Source: Hyparrhenia diplandra (Eukaryota; Streptophyta; Magnoliopsida; Poales; Poaceae). Taken from it: 64,000 bases of DNA. Below are positions 1 through 12,800 of this stretch, one piece after another; position 1 is the first letter of the stretch; each line of letters begins with the position of its first letter. The position numbers and the translations under genes were made by a program. The stretch covers positions 248,001 through 312,000 of the forward strand of contig JADLZK010002797.1 in the NCBI GenBank assembly GCA_015847255.1, given 5' to 3'. Below the pieces are notes generated by a model that searched no databases, had not been told where the DNA came from, and saw only the letters and a list, made by a program, of their open reading frames with translations.

Positions 1-313
1 AGGAATTCGCGGTCCAATGCCGAATGGACCCGATGAGGGTTGGTGGGATCGCGAGGCGAGGAAGTACCATCCTGCCCCGGTCGCCGGGCGAGGAACTCGG
101 GACGTCCGGGGTTGGTAGGAGGGTATAATCGAATTGTAAGAATCTACGGACTATAAATAGACCCCGTGGGGGCATTGTAAAAGGGGGAGGAGAGAAATCA
201 ATAGAAAGAGAGCTTTGGTTTTCGCCACCGCCTTCAAGCGCCATTCTTAGCTTCGTTCGTGTTTCGTCCCACCGTGGGTGGCCTCGCCGGGGCCACACCA
301 ACAATTAGCACAT
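1..313 (+). mobile_element. 3' end of an LTR-like sequence (fragment)
   Basis: The stretch contains a TATA box (TATAAATAG near 156) and a short purine-rich leader, and it ends in ACCAACA near 302. This is the usual layout of a plant LTR: promoter, R/U5, then a terminal CA. No partner LTR, primer-binding site or ORF lies inside the window. It sits where the LRR exon of NLR-A would be expected, so it may mark the insertion that separated that exon. Assignment to a superfamily is not possible from this fragment. Confidence 0.35.
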
Positions 314-828
314 ACTAAGTTTTTTTTCAAATTAAGACGGCTAGGTGTTTTTAAATTTCTATACCTGATTCGCTTGACAAGCCGTAACGAAGCCGAGCCG
401 AGCTAGCTCGTTATCTTAACGAGCCGTAACGAGCCGAGCTGGCTCGTTATCCACGCTTAGCCTCTGGAGTACCTCTTAGTAATATGCGAACTTGTTTACG
501 GAGAAACGATAATTCTATTTGGAACATCAAATTTTAGGGAAGTCAAAACTCTATTCGCTGTTTCCTTATAGTTATCTTTGATTATAACATGCTATTTGGA
601 ACGTGATTAAACATGTACATTTAGGCAAGTATATTACCGGTTAGGTTTCTATTTGTTACCACAACTAGAAATGTGTAACGGGAAAATCTTTCAAGTTTTT
701 TACCTTCTGTATAGTACGTGTATATATTATGCATGAAGCATGACTATATGAATGCATGATATACAGTAGGAATAAATATAGAGATAATCATCAATAAACA
801 GTAGTGTCAAAGAAGTATCGTTGTTTAC
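314..828. other. Remnant of NLR-A intron 2, no gene
   Basis: From about 480 to 828 this resembles the intron beginning downstream of exon 2 of NLR-B (11040-11430), with shared phrases around AGTAATATG, GTGTAACGGG and TTTCAAGTTTTTTAC. It is therefore the start of the intron that once led to an LRR exon. From about 360 to 470 the similarity stops, and a self-complementary run of GAGCCGAGC/GCTCGTTA units appears. No coding sequence is visible. Confidence 0.6.
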
Positions 829-2703
829 CGAGGGCATCTTTGAAACTTGAAGGAAGGACATCCCCAAAAGTTTGTTGATGCATTCCTTTCCCTTTGATTG
901 CTCTATGAAATCCAGAGCAGTCCATTGTTGAATCAAATAATCTTCTACGATATTATGGCCTTTGGGGAATATGGCACAATAGGAAAAGCATATCTTTAGC
1001 TGTGGTGGCATCCTTTCATAACTTAATTTCAAGGATGGAAGCACATCACAATCTTCTGAAGATCCATTCCATATATCACTGTTATTAAATTCTTTCCATC
1101 CAAATACATCATCTATGGATCGTAACATGAATCCAACTGCTTGAGCTGCTAATGCGACACCTCCACATTTCCTTGCAATATCCAATCCTATTTGTCCCAT
1201 TTTTTCTTGGTCATATTTTTTTGTTCAAACTTACAATACTTTTAATTATTTCCCAACATTTATCATCTTCCAAAGTTTGTAGCCTGTATGGTTCAATGGT
1301 ACAAACTTTTTCTTGCAATCTCTTCCTTGCGTGTGGTCACTATGACATCTACTTTACTGTCCTTGATGTTAAGCATCGTTCTTAATTTATCCAACTCTGC
1401 CGTCCTTTCCTCCCATAGGTCATCCAAAACTACCAGAATCTTCTTGCCACAAAGTAAGCTTTCAAGGCATTGGTTTATCACCTGCTGTATACACATATTT
1501 TGTTGACCTCCTTGGGGTTGCAGTTGAGATATTATAGAGCTTCCTATTTTGTTCAAATTAAAATCTCGGGACACATAAACCCACACACGATGATCATACT
1601 GCTTGAACTGACCATCATTGTAAACTAATTGTGCCAAAGTACTCTTTCCCATACCTCCAAGGCCATATATAGGAACAATCACTATCTCATCATTGCAGGT
1701 GTTTGCAGATAACATGCTTATGATTTCCTGTTTTTCTCGGTCCCTCCCTATTACTGGTTCTTCAGGCAAATATGATGTTGTTTCGCGTCCATCATATGGC
1801 TTCTCAATGGTAGTGCCACTGCTCTCTTGGAAGCTAAAGCTATCAATTTCGTTTCTGATTTTCCTCAATTTTTTTTTTTAAAACTCTTCATCCTATTAGC
1901 GATGGTAATTTTATTGTACGCCACCGGAAGACATGACAGAACTCCTAGCATCTGCAAGAGTTTGATTTTTTCTTAGCAGGAACAAATTAATAAGTTTATG
2001 ATAGTGCTTGATAACTAGATATATATAGACTACTGAGTGTCTACTATTTTTATTATTTAATATAAGTAATTTCTTGTTGGTTAGATATATTAATTATTCC
2101 TTAAAGTAAATCTAAAAACTTAAATCTTATGTTATAAATCTGAAATCAATGGTCATCAAAGATGTAGATATTTAACTAGACACAAAGGGAGTAGTGTTGT
2201 AATGAAATTTGTATATGCACCTAACTCATACACCCACACGCACGTAGTCTGATCTGTTTTGAATAGTTCCATTTAGGAGCAAATATGGAATTGCGTACTA
2301 CGGTAGAAACAGGTCCTTCCTTTTTTTTTATTTTTTTGCTAGGAGAAACAGGTCCATCCTAATTAAAAGTCAATCTCCAAAAATTTTATAGTTGTACAAT
2401 AAAAAAAATACGGACCTTCGCATTTGCCTGGTCGCCCGTGTAGTCCTCAAGCATGTCGGAGATGTCTATGGCGGCGTCCTTCAGCCGTTTCAGCCATAGC
2501 CGCACCAACTCCTCTTTGACTGAACGCCTCTCGGCGTCGGCCAGCGCTGCTGAGATGGTCTCAAGATGGTCCTTCATCTCCTCCAGGTCCTTGCCGAAGT
2601 TCCACAGCAAAGTGGCCTTGCCTGTGATGGCAGAGCTCAGCTTACCTATGGCGATGCGGACAAAAGCGGACGCGAGCATGCCAGCTACTGCTGCGCCGGC
2701 CAT
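829..2703 (-). pseudogene. NLR-A: truncated, frameshifted CC-NB-ARC gene
   Basis: Exon 1 (2703-2416) starts with MAGAAVAGMLASAF and encodes an Rx-type coiled-coil domain with the motif SDMLEDY, an EDVID-region variant. Exon 2 (1951-829) encodes the NB-ARC: P-loop GLGGMGKST, kinase-2 KKILVVLDDLWEE, RNBS-B VIVTTRKEEIA, GLPL CGGVALAAQAVG and RNBS-D CFSYCAIFPKGH. Compared with NLR-B, exon 2 has an indel in the A-run near 1870-1880, an extra A after the IARK codons near 1292, and a compensating pair of indels near 1215-1245. The exon 1 donor is GTCCGT, a weak but legal GT site. The MHD motif and LRRs are absent; no exon 3 follows before the window edge. Family membership is certain from the motifs. 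Loss of function is inferred from the frameshifts and the missing LRR. Confidence 0.85.
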
Positions 2704-3225
2704 GGCTGCTGCAGAGCTTTGAGTGAATCGCACACTGCTCTTGTGCTCGTGAGTGTAGAATGGCGTGCGACGACGGTGGATTGGAGGAACAAGGGTGAAG
2801 TACATGTACTACTAAATTACTATTAGTGGGTAAGTGGAGTGGTTGACTGCCCGTGAGTGGAGATTGACGCGGTTGTTCATCTCCAACGAAGCAACAAGGA
2901 AAAAACGGAGAAACTAATGGAGATGCACTGAGGACATTGAGAGGATAATCTTGCTTGCCGTGCCACCTGTTCTGTTGAATAATCTTGGCAGCTGTGACCG
3001 ATAGCCACACGATATCAGTCCTTATCCTCCACACATCTTTTATCTTCTGGGTCCGGCCCAACGAGAGCTGGGCTTGCTGCCCACATGACAACTGCGCCGA
3101 GGAATATTCTCCAGTTCCTTAATCATCCGGCAATACTGAATCTTCAGGCTCTGGTGGCGTAGCAGTCACACTAGTCACTCGTGGAGTCGACGATACGAAT
3201 CGGAGGCAGGCCGGTTTGTCTTGAG

Positions 3226-3943
3226 TAAGGATGAAAACAGTCAAACTCGGTCGAAAAACTACTCAACAGTTTTCTATTTTACATTTGAAATACGAAAACG
3301 AAAAAGCGAAAATGGTAAAGTCGGACACAAAAACGAACACGAACTTACGGAATCTCAAAAGCGAACCAATTGAGCAGATTTAAGTCAAACACGGTCGGTA
3401 TAAGAAAATTCAATACAAGAATACCAACCCACAATGCATAACAATTAATAAGTGTCATTGTGGCAAATTATGAGTGCAAGAGAGCAAACTTATCATTTTG
3501 GTCCATCTAGCTCTCTGTCTTTTGGTCGGTGCAATCACATGCAATGCAACAGCAGCATCACATAAAGCCAGATGCAGCCATGCAACATCGTGTGAGGTGA
3601 TTTGTCCCACCTCAGCGATTTAGGGAGGCGCGACAGGGTGAGATGCCTATATAATAGGGCTATGAGCATCAATACTCTACACTTACATTTGCCTAGTTGG
3701 CATGATCGACAACCAAATTCGGTTTAAATTGAATTTTAAATTCGAAATATTCGGAACTAAAAGTAGAAAAGTAGAATACGGTCGAACTCGGTTGAAAAAC
3801 TTCTCAATTGTTTTCTATTTTTTACATTTTAAATACGAAAACGAAAATGAAAAAGTCGGACAAGAAAATACGAATTCGATCGGGTCAAAAGTAGAAAACG
3901 GCGTGGTCGAACTCGGAATTTTTCCGTTCCGTTTTCAACCCTA
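3226..3943. mobile_element. Non-autonomous hAT-type element with 8-bp TSD
   Basis: The ends are TAAGGATGAAAAC and, inverted, TAGGGTTGAAAAC. The flanks carry a perfect 8-bp direct repeat GTCTTGAG (3218-3225 and 3944-3951), the duplication length of the hAT superfamily. The 718-bp body is AT-rich. It repeats a phrase resembling CTCGGTCGAAAAACTACTCAA near 3248 and near 3787, followed by a run rich in GAAAACGAAAA. No transposase ORF is present, so it must have been mobilised in trans. It is inserted in copy I of the intergenic repeat. Confidence 0.8.
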
Positions 3944-4115
3944 GTCTTGAGGCACAGGATGGCAACGAAGCAAACAAGCAACGCACGCATCTCTTGTCTT
4001 CTGGGTCCGGCCCAACAAGAGATGGGCTTGCTGCCCATACGAGAACTGCACCGAGGAGCATTCTCCCGCTCCTTTTCAGGCAATACTGAATCCTCAGGCT
4101 CCCAAGGCGTAGCAG

Positions 4116-4703
4116 CGGTGGCTCCGCCACCAGTATGGCGATCCCTGGCGACCGCCATACCTGCCGGACGGGTCTGGAAATACATATATGTACATGCTGA
4201 CTACGGGCATACCCTACAAGTCTGAAAGTTTACATGTACATATACGTATTTCTAAAAAAAAAGAAGAAGGAACACTTACCTGAACCGTGCGAGCATATAC
4301 AGGGACTTCGGGCGGGATGCCACAGTCAAGATTTGACACCTTGGCTTTCCATCGTGCGCGAGTTCAGAGAAATATCTGACGATCCGCAAGTCATGGCGAT
4401 CACGAGATTAGTTGCAGTGGCGACCCCCACTTCGATCTCCCGGCCCATAGGTAGTTCAGCATTCGTCGTCGAGAGCCCGAGACGCTACTCGCCCTACCCT
4501 TATCGTGTTAGTTAGTATGTGGGTACCAAAGCATATTGCAAATTTTTATAGTTTTACCGAATTGCTAAAATAAATTTACCAAATTCTATATGAAATTTTT
4601 AGATAGCATTGAGCTTCCAATAGGTATGCACAGTTGAAAGTTATACTAACATTTAATCTTTAATAACCCACCACACCTAGATAATATTTCTGGCTCCGCC
4701 ACT
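4116..4703. mobile_element. MULE-like non-autonomous insertion (9-bp TSD, one mismatch)
   Basis: It interrupts copy II of the intergenic repeat between GCGTAGCAG (4107-4115) and GCGCAGCAG (4704-4712). These read as a 9-bp target duplication with one mismatch, and the uninterrupted form GCGTAGCAGTCACA is seen at about 3157-3170. Both ends contain GGCTCCGCCAC; the left end is itself a palindrome. There is no transposase. The 9-bp duplication suggests a Mutator-like element, but terminal inverted repeats are short, so the superfamily is tentative. Confidence 0.5.
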
Positions 4704-6299
4704 GCGCAGCAGTCACATAGTCACTCATGAAGAGGTACGATACGAATTGTAGGCTGGCCGGTCATTCTCGAGGTTAAGCACTAGTAGTCAGTCGTCTAGC
4801 ACAGAGTCATCTGTGCCACAGATACCAAGTTTGGTCGATATGCTACCTGTTATCGTACTGTTACCGTACCATTTGTACCCAACGTGTTTTGTAGGTACTG
4901 GTAGTGGTCATCCAGCAAGTTTCCATTGGTATACCCATGTACTAGTTTGCCTTCCCTCCCAGCACGGTAGTGATCTGCGGTAATTAACCTCGATCTGGAT
5001 GATTTATGTGATGTATGAATGATGACGTCGTTGACGTTTTTTTCCACACGCGGGCACGCGCGATCCAGCCGCCCAAAGAACGGAACGGAACGGGTCATGC
5101 TGTGCCTGTCCACTCCTTGGCCGGACACGGCTAGCTCATTCGACGTCGACGTTTGTCATCTTCATTTTGCTCGCATTTTAGAGGCAAGACCTCGCGCAAG
5201 TTGTGTATGTATGTGTCTATGATTTATGGAGTAGTAACATTCAAACTGATGGTTCCATGGTACAGTACTATTTTACTCGAAGGAACCACCTTCAGACATA
5301 CGCATCGCATGGAAAGTTGCCAAAAGAAATCATAAAAAGACTCGGTCGTCCTCCAATCCATGCGAGCGTGCGTACTGAGAGCATGATGGGAAAACCTCAA
5401 ATTCCAGCTGGTCCTCATATCAACCAATTGTTGTTGTCTTATTATTAAGTTGCAATTCCCCAAGACCCTGACTCTACAGTGGCTACCCCAACTGCAACAT
5501 AAATCGATAACGGAAGGGATGCAATTGTCAGCACTGAATGGAAGTATGCTGACAATGCACCAACGAATCTTCTCTGGCCCAACGAGATCTGGGCTTGCTG
5601 CCCACACAAGAAATGCACCAAGGAACATTCTTCTGTACCTAGTCCGGCAATACTGAATCTTCAGCCGCAGTCACACTACCAATAATGAATCGGTGGTTGT
5701 CTTAAGGCAAAGCACTGGTAGTCAGTCGTCCAGATGAGGTTGTATGTAGTGTGTCCAAAAAACCGTTACCGTACCATTTGTTCATCGATCTGTGGCAACC
5801 AACGTGTCTGTACACCAAGTTTCCATAGTTCTGCACTGGGCCAAGAGGATTCAATTCGTGGGCCCAAATGTCTCTTTGCACTGGGCTGGGCTGCATAACG
5901 GGTCATGTATTTTCAGTCCCTGGGCACGGCCGCAAGTGGGTAATGCGTCGTCGTTGTGATCTTCATCTTCATATTCCTTTTCGGAGGCAGGAGCTCACAA
6001 GTCACAAGGTCGGTCGGTCTCTGTGTGTATATGTATGAAGCAGTAGTATCGTTCAAATTGTCGATAGACGGTATATGCATGCATGGAAATTAACTCGCCA
6101 ACAAAATAAATTAAGGAAGAAAAAATGGACGCTCCTTGCGAGTGTGCATATTGAGTATGGGGCGGGAAAACCTTGCACTCCAGCCGCCCATCATCTCCAA
6201 CCAGCTCATCTCCATAAGATGGACAACTACGTACGTCCTGAAATTATGGTTGCCTAGAACAAAAACGAAACTAAAGCAGCACGCAGGCTCCTTACTACA

Positions 6300-6780
6300 T
6301 ACAAGTAGTAGTAGTGATTAATTAATACACAATTATTAAAGTGCATCTGAAAGAAATATAGCTCTAATGTCAAACGAAGGTACTCTTATATAGAGATACA
6401 AACATGGGAATATCATATCACAAATGGAGACGCATGCACCCAGAGTACTGGGGAGCACGGCACTGGCAATTTAGGGCCCCATGGAGGAAGTAAAAAAGGT
6501 CGCCCGTTAAACAAAAACGGCACGTGCAGATCCCATTCGCCTTCTCTGCACCTGATCGATATTCTTCACCTTATGTATGATCTGATGCCCCATTTCCTTG
6601 TCATGCTACCAATCGAATGCCATCAATCTGCAAAGTACAATTGTAGCATGTGCACAGGTTAGCTATCGGCGTTAATTCAACAAAATAACCGTTCCTATGT
6701 GCTTTACGCCATTGCTATGTATATCACCTTATATTTCCTTAACACATGTCATCAATTTTGTTTTCTAAGGTACGCACCAC
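6300..6780 (-). other. Conserved 3' region of NLR-B, possible 3' UTR exon
   Basis: This stretch resembles the DNA downstream of NLR-C (38040-38420) and NLR-D (51260-51560). Shared phrases include AAAGTGCATCT, GCACCTGATC, ATTCTTCACCTTAT, CCTTGTCATGCTACCAATCGA and TGGTTAGCTAT. The exon 3 reading frame is followed by a perfect GTAAGT donor in all three genes, so a short terminal exon, mainly 3' UTR, may lie here. This is inference; no acceptor or poly(A) site could be fixed. Confidence 0.45.
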
Positions 6781-6867
6781 ACTCTAAGAAGAAAACAACA
6801 GCATGTACGTATATTCTACGTGTATATATAACTAAAAATGGATGGCTCAAATTAGATATGCTGCAGT

Positions 6868-9800
6868 TTAATTTGTTAGCAAACTTACTTCAATAATGTC
6901 TATGTGAGCGAGCTTCGCCTTGTTCTCTTCTGATTCACACCATTCCTTGAGTTCCTTGTTGTAGCGAATCTCTAGCTTCTGAAGTTTGGAGAGATGCTGT
7001 ATACATGCAGGCAACGTCTTGATGCCATAACGACCCGAGATGACAAGGCTTTTTAGAGAGGAGAGGTCGCCCAGCCACTCAGGTAGTGCCGATATGTTAT
7101 CGCACCATCTCAACTCCAGCGACTCAAGGGAACTGAGGTGCCACATGCTTTCCGGCAAGCTCTTCAGGTTCTTTCCTTCGATGCGCAACTCTTGGAGGGC
7201 CGGGAAGTGCTGAAATAGCCTTATGCTCTCGCGGGATTTGTCAATTATACTCAATTTGATGGCTCGACTAGAGGAGCATTGGAGACTGGTTTTGCCTACC
7301 TCCTCCAATGAAGATATGACTTGGTCGCTCCCTTGTATAATGCACTCACGAAATGTTGGTGGGCATGGCTTCAACCTCAACCTTGGACACCATCCTATCT
7401 CCAGATGGTCTAGCATAGGGAACATAAACTCCTCCACACCATCAATAGAGTATGTTGTGTTCCACTCCTCCAAGCCAAACATATTTGATACTTTGAAGGA
7501 TGACAGTCGACGGAATGCTCCTTTGCCACCACAGAATACCCTATCAATTCTTTTAATGCCAGGCATTCTACAGAGCTCTAGCTTTTCTAGGTGCAATAAC
7601 TGTCCAAGTGGTGGCAGTTTGGTACACGTGGGCATATCATATAGCTTAATAGAAGCAAGATTTGGTAAGTGACTATAAATGCACATGAGCCAGCCTGGAA
7701 AGCTTGTACAGCTGTAACCTTCTAGGTGCATGCTCTTCAAACCTCTTGGTGGCACTAGTTGTCCCAACAAATCTTTGTCATCCAAAAATTGAACCGCACG
7801 CTTAGTAGACCATGCCAATGTTAACTCTGAGAGACTATGTTTGCCCAACAACTTAATGTTAGTTGCTTCTTCAAGGGACCTTACATTTTTAAGAGAAAAG
7901 ATTTTTAACTCACTGAAATTGATGCCCTCGAGAAGATGAAGATTGCTGCGACGACCATTGACCTCATAAGCACAAACCTTGAAGACTGGTAATGTCTGTA
8001 AATAATTTACTAGAGAACTGGCCTGATCCAGCAGTGCATTCGAGCACCCTTCAAGCAATAAAGACTTCAACCCAAGAGTACCTAAACTCTTTGGTAGGGA
8101 CTCAAGCCGAGAACAATAAGAAAGATTCAATGTATGCAATCGTTTGAGATTACCAATACTTTCTGGTAAATATAAGAGATTTGAATTACAAGATAGGTCC
8201 AGATGTTCCAAATTGTTAAGGGTAGCAATAAACTCACAGCAATTCAAAAGGCAGTTACTTGTCCTTAAGTACTTGAGACTATTGTTGAGGTCCACAAAAT
8301 TATCAAAATCATCAAATAAATAATGATGTGAAATATCGAGGTGTTGCAGTGCGCTTAGGCCATGTAGACATGCTAGTGACCCTTTCTGCATTCTCCGGCA
8401 GCCTGACAAATTTAGATGTGACAAACTTTGGAGCTTCATCAATGACTCTGGCAGTTCTCTGATTTGTTCACAGTCTGACATGTATAAATGTTGTATACCA
8501 ACTAGGCTACCAATCCCTACTGGTAACTGTTCAAGACAAGAACATGACGATAAGTTCAAATATTGGAGATGCGTGAGGCCACACAACGATTCAGGTAGTG
8601 TTTTTATACTGGAACATCCAGATAACTCAAGATGTTGCAAATCTGTGAGATTACCAATAGAGACCGGCAGTTCTTTTAGCCTAGAACAACCTGACATATC
8701 CAGATGCACCATACACTTTAAGTCACCAAAGGACTCTGCCAATTTTTCTATACCAGAACAACCAAACAAACTTAGATATTCCAGACACCCAAGATTGCTA
8801 ATTGATTCTGGTACTTCAATGATTTTAGAAGATCCATTCATATTTAGGTATTGCAGTTTTGATAGCTCAGTAATACACTCTGGGATACTATCATTTTGCA
8901 TCCTTGGAACGATAAGGCACCTCAGGTGCTTCAGTCTGCCAATTGAAGATGGCAACAATATACCAGAGCATTCACCGAAATCCAATGTACGCAGACATTT
9001 CGCAAATGAAAATGCACCACTTTGGATGTCCAGTTGGCCATTATCCGAGAAACGAATTGCCCTCAACTTTGAAGGCATATTTTCCAACTTCATGGTCGAA
9101 TCATATTCTCCTAGCAACGCATAACGGCAATATTTGGGAACATGAGTATTTCTCTGTGGTGCGATATCAAAAACTGTTAATTCATCTGGTATAGTTAATC
9201 TCGCCAAGTCATGCACCAGATCATGCATGGTGTATCGCACCACATGCACTTGAGAAGTCTGAAATGATAAGAGAACATCAACATTCATTAGAGGCAAAAA
9301 CAAATGTCCACATTGTGTGAATTAAATAAATTATTGAACCACACGCAAATAGCGAGGATCGAAACTACAAGTTTAGCATCTTTTTCGGTGACCTGCACTT
9401 TGACTCCAACTTCGACGATGACTCCTCTTCAGCCGTCAATGACTTCCACGGCAGGATGGGTCAGCTCTTGGCTATGCTACAGTCCCCGGTAACTCGCCCT
9501 CACCGGTCCACTTCAGCTCTCTCACCCGACTGGTGGGTTGGGTGACGCTGGGACACGTCTCCTCGTCGAACCGTGGGGAGATGTCACAAGATAGGATTGG
9601 GCCAGCCCGAGAGAGACAGGGTGGCCCAACCGGCCCGGTCGACCGCTAGAGGGGGGAGGCGCACGTGGGCAAGGGAGGGGGCTGCCACTGCCGCCCCCGC
9701 CCCTCCTCTCCCACTCCACGTCATCGCGAATCATGTTAGGATTAGGATTGTTTGGTGTGAAGAAGATATTCTCAATCTATAAGGGGAGTCTTCTATTAGG

Positions 9801-12800
9801 AAAAGAATAAGAGATTCTTTGGTAAAAAGTATTCCGAAATATAAGGAAACATTCAGAGATTGCTTGATATACAAGTCCGATAGGAGGCCTATATAAACAA
9901 GGGAGATGTAATCTTTTAGGGGGCAAGCAATAAAGGAAAATATTCCAGCTCTCCATCCTCAACTGCCGCCACTTTGCCTTCCCCTACCGCGCCGCCGCCC
10001 CCCCCCTCCCCCCCCCGAGTGCGCAAGACGCAGCCCTAGGCAGCCGCTCTGCGCGGGCGCCACCGTCGCCCGCCTTTGCCACCGGCGCCCTCCCGAGCTT
10101 CGGCTGTGACAGGCTGCCCTTGAAAATGGAATAATATGGGCACAAAGCTATATTATATTGTGTGGGTTTCTTGATTAGGACAATATCCATATCACTAGGA
10201 CCAGGGTTACGATAGCGGTAGGGGCAAGATCGTTAAACAACATATATAGGTCAGATGATGCTATGTAAAAAATGATCAAGATCCAAACTAGGACAAAGTT
10301 TAGCATGCAGCAGTGGAAGTTAGAGAGAACTGGAGTGATTTGCCAGTGGCAGTGGCGGCCATGTAGGGTGTATGGGCATGAAGCCATATTCTGATGACAT
10401 CCCAAACACCAGGCCAAACACTAGTTCTAGCTTCTAATTCTTATGGCTCCAAAAGTAGTAAATTTGGGTTAACACTTTCACATGAAGTATAAAGAGGTAC
10501 CATGCACATATAGGCCCGTTCCACATAAGGAGCTACACCATAGAAAGATTTTTGGACACAACGTGTTACATTGTGTCTCAAGAGCCAGAGTACATATAAA
10601 TGAAGATACGAGTGGTCAATGGTGTCAGCATGTTGGTTTGGTGACTACTTATTAATATAGGTGTGTCACCTATCAAGGACTTAGCAACTCCAACGGTTTT
10701 GCAAACATGGTTTGCATTCTTAAAATTTGTCAAAAACATGAAAAAGTGGTCTCCAACAGTTTTGAAATTTGGATCGGTATTTTGGGCAACTTAGCATAAA
10801 CCATCCTCTCCTTGCTTACATGTTGCATATTGGCCGCGAAAATAAAATCGTCTTCCTACTTGCATGCTGCATATTGCCTTTTTTTTTGCCAAACTAAATT
10901 TGCAAAACTATTGGTGGCAATTCATAACTTTTACCATGTATATTTTGCAAAACTATTGGATTGCATTGTCAATAACTAGTGTTTGGTGTCGATTGAGATG
11001 GTTATATTAGGTCACTATGGGATAGTGTCTGTATTACCTGTTAGTAATATGTGAACTCGTTTCTGGAGACACAAAAATTAATATAAATTTCCAAAAGGTA
11101 TGTATATATCTAAAATGTCACGGTTGCTTCTGAGGGAAGTCAAAATTCTATTCCCTATTTCTCTATAGTTATCTTTGATTATAACATTCTTTTTTGCATT
11201 GTGATTAATCATGTACTTCTAGGCAAGTATATTGTCGGTTAACTAGTGTTCTATTTTTCTACCACAACTAGAAATGTGTAACGGGGAAATCTTTCAAGTT
11301 TTTTACTACGTTCTGTACAGTGTATATGTTACGCATGAAGAATGACTATATGAATGCATGACATGCAATAGTAATCAATATGGAGATAATCATCAATAAA
11401 AAGTAGTGTCAAAGAAGTATCTTTGCATACCGAGGGCATCTTTGAAACTTGAAGGAAGGACATCCCCAAAAGTTTGTTGATGTATTCCTTTCCCTTTGAT
11501 TGCTCTATGAAATCCAGAGCAGTCCATTGTTGAATCAAATCATCCTCTATGATATTATGGCCTTTGGGGAATATGGCACAATAGGAAAAGCATATCCTTA
11601 GCTGTGGTGGCATCCTTTCATAACTTAATTTCAAGGACGGAAGCACATTACTGTCTTCAGAAGATCCATTCCAGATATCACTGTTATTTATTTCTGTCCA
11701 CCTAGACAAATCATCTATGGATCGTAGCATGGATCCAACTGCTTGAGCTGCTAATGGCACACCTCCACATTTCTTTGCAATATCCAATCCAACTCTCTCC
11801 ATTTCTTCTTGGTTAGATTTATGTTCAAACTCGCTATATCTCTTAATTATTTCCCAGCATTTACCATATCCCAAACCTTGTAGCTTGTATGATCGTTCAC
11901 TAGAGGAAACTTTCCTTGCAATATCTTCCTTTCTTGTGGTCACTATCACATCTATCTTACTGCCAATGACACGAAGCATTGTTCTCAGTTTATGCAACTC
12001 AGTAACACTTTCCTCCCATAAGTCATCAAGAACAACCAGAACCCTCTTGCCATGAAGTACCTTATCAAGGTGTTGTTTCATTGCCTGTTGTGTACCCATA
12101 TTATGTTGACCTTCTAGTGTTGGTAGTTGAGAAATCATAGAGCTACCTATTTTGATCAAATTGAATTCTTGGGACACATAAACCCATAAGCGATGATCAT
12201 ACTGCTTAAACTGGGCATCATTGTAAACTAGTTGTGCCAATGTACTCTTCCCCAATCCTCCAAGGCCCCAGATAGCAACAATCACTATCTCGACATTGGT
12301 GCTGGTGTTTGCAGATAACAGGTTTATGATTTCCTGCTTTTCCACAGCCCTCCCTACTACTGGTTCTTCAGGTAAATATGACATTGTTTCACGTTGATCA
12401 TAAGGCTGCTCTTTATTAGTACTACTGCCCGTTTTGAAGTTAAAGGAAGCAATTTCTTTTACAATTTTCCTCAGTTTCTCTCTCAAACTCATCATCCTAT
12501 TAGCCACGGAAATCTTCTTGTACGCCACTGGGAGACAAGAGAGAACTGCCATCTGCAAAAGGTTGACTGAGTTCTTAGTAGGAACCTATACTAGAAATTA
12601 AAAATACACATCAATTAAATTTATAATGATTATAACGTATTCAATAGCCACAAACTGATATAAGAACATGCTAGATACTTGAAATCTCTTAGTAAAGAGG
12701 GATCAAACTAGAATAACCCTACACATTGTCATAGACAAATAAAGAAACATAGTTTTTGGTTGCATATTTTTGTTAAGTATGAAAAAAATGTTTGTATCGA

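Larger units (their letters stand above)
3040..6200. repeat. Tandem intergenic spacer repeat, three diverged copies
   Basis: A segment that includes GGCCCAACGAGA, GGGCTTGCTGCCCA, CCGGCAATACTGAAT and GCAGTCACA occurs near 3050-3175, 3998-4108 plus 4704-4730, and 5571-5680, always in the same orientation. The later parts of copies II and III also match: TAGTCAGTCGTC at about 4785 and 5710, ACCGTACCATTTGT at about 4862 and 5769, and AACGGGTCATG at about 5088 and 5896. Copy I is ended by a hAT element and copy II is split by a second insertion. A fourth copy lies at 50690-50880, between NLR-C and NLR-D, which ties the repeat to the NLR duplication unit. No ORF in it looks real. Confidence 0.75.

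Noticed and set aside
2642..3091. 149-codon minus-strand frame overlapping the NLR-A start
   Set aside because: It is in another frame than the CC exon and runs into the intergenic repeat. No motif supports it.
8480..9124. 214-codon plus-strand frame opposite the NLR-B LRRs
   Set aside because: It is an antisense shadow created by the regular LRR codon pattern. The same frame appears opposite the LRRs of NLR-C (40185-40913) and NLR-D.
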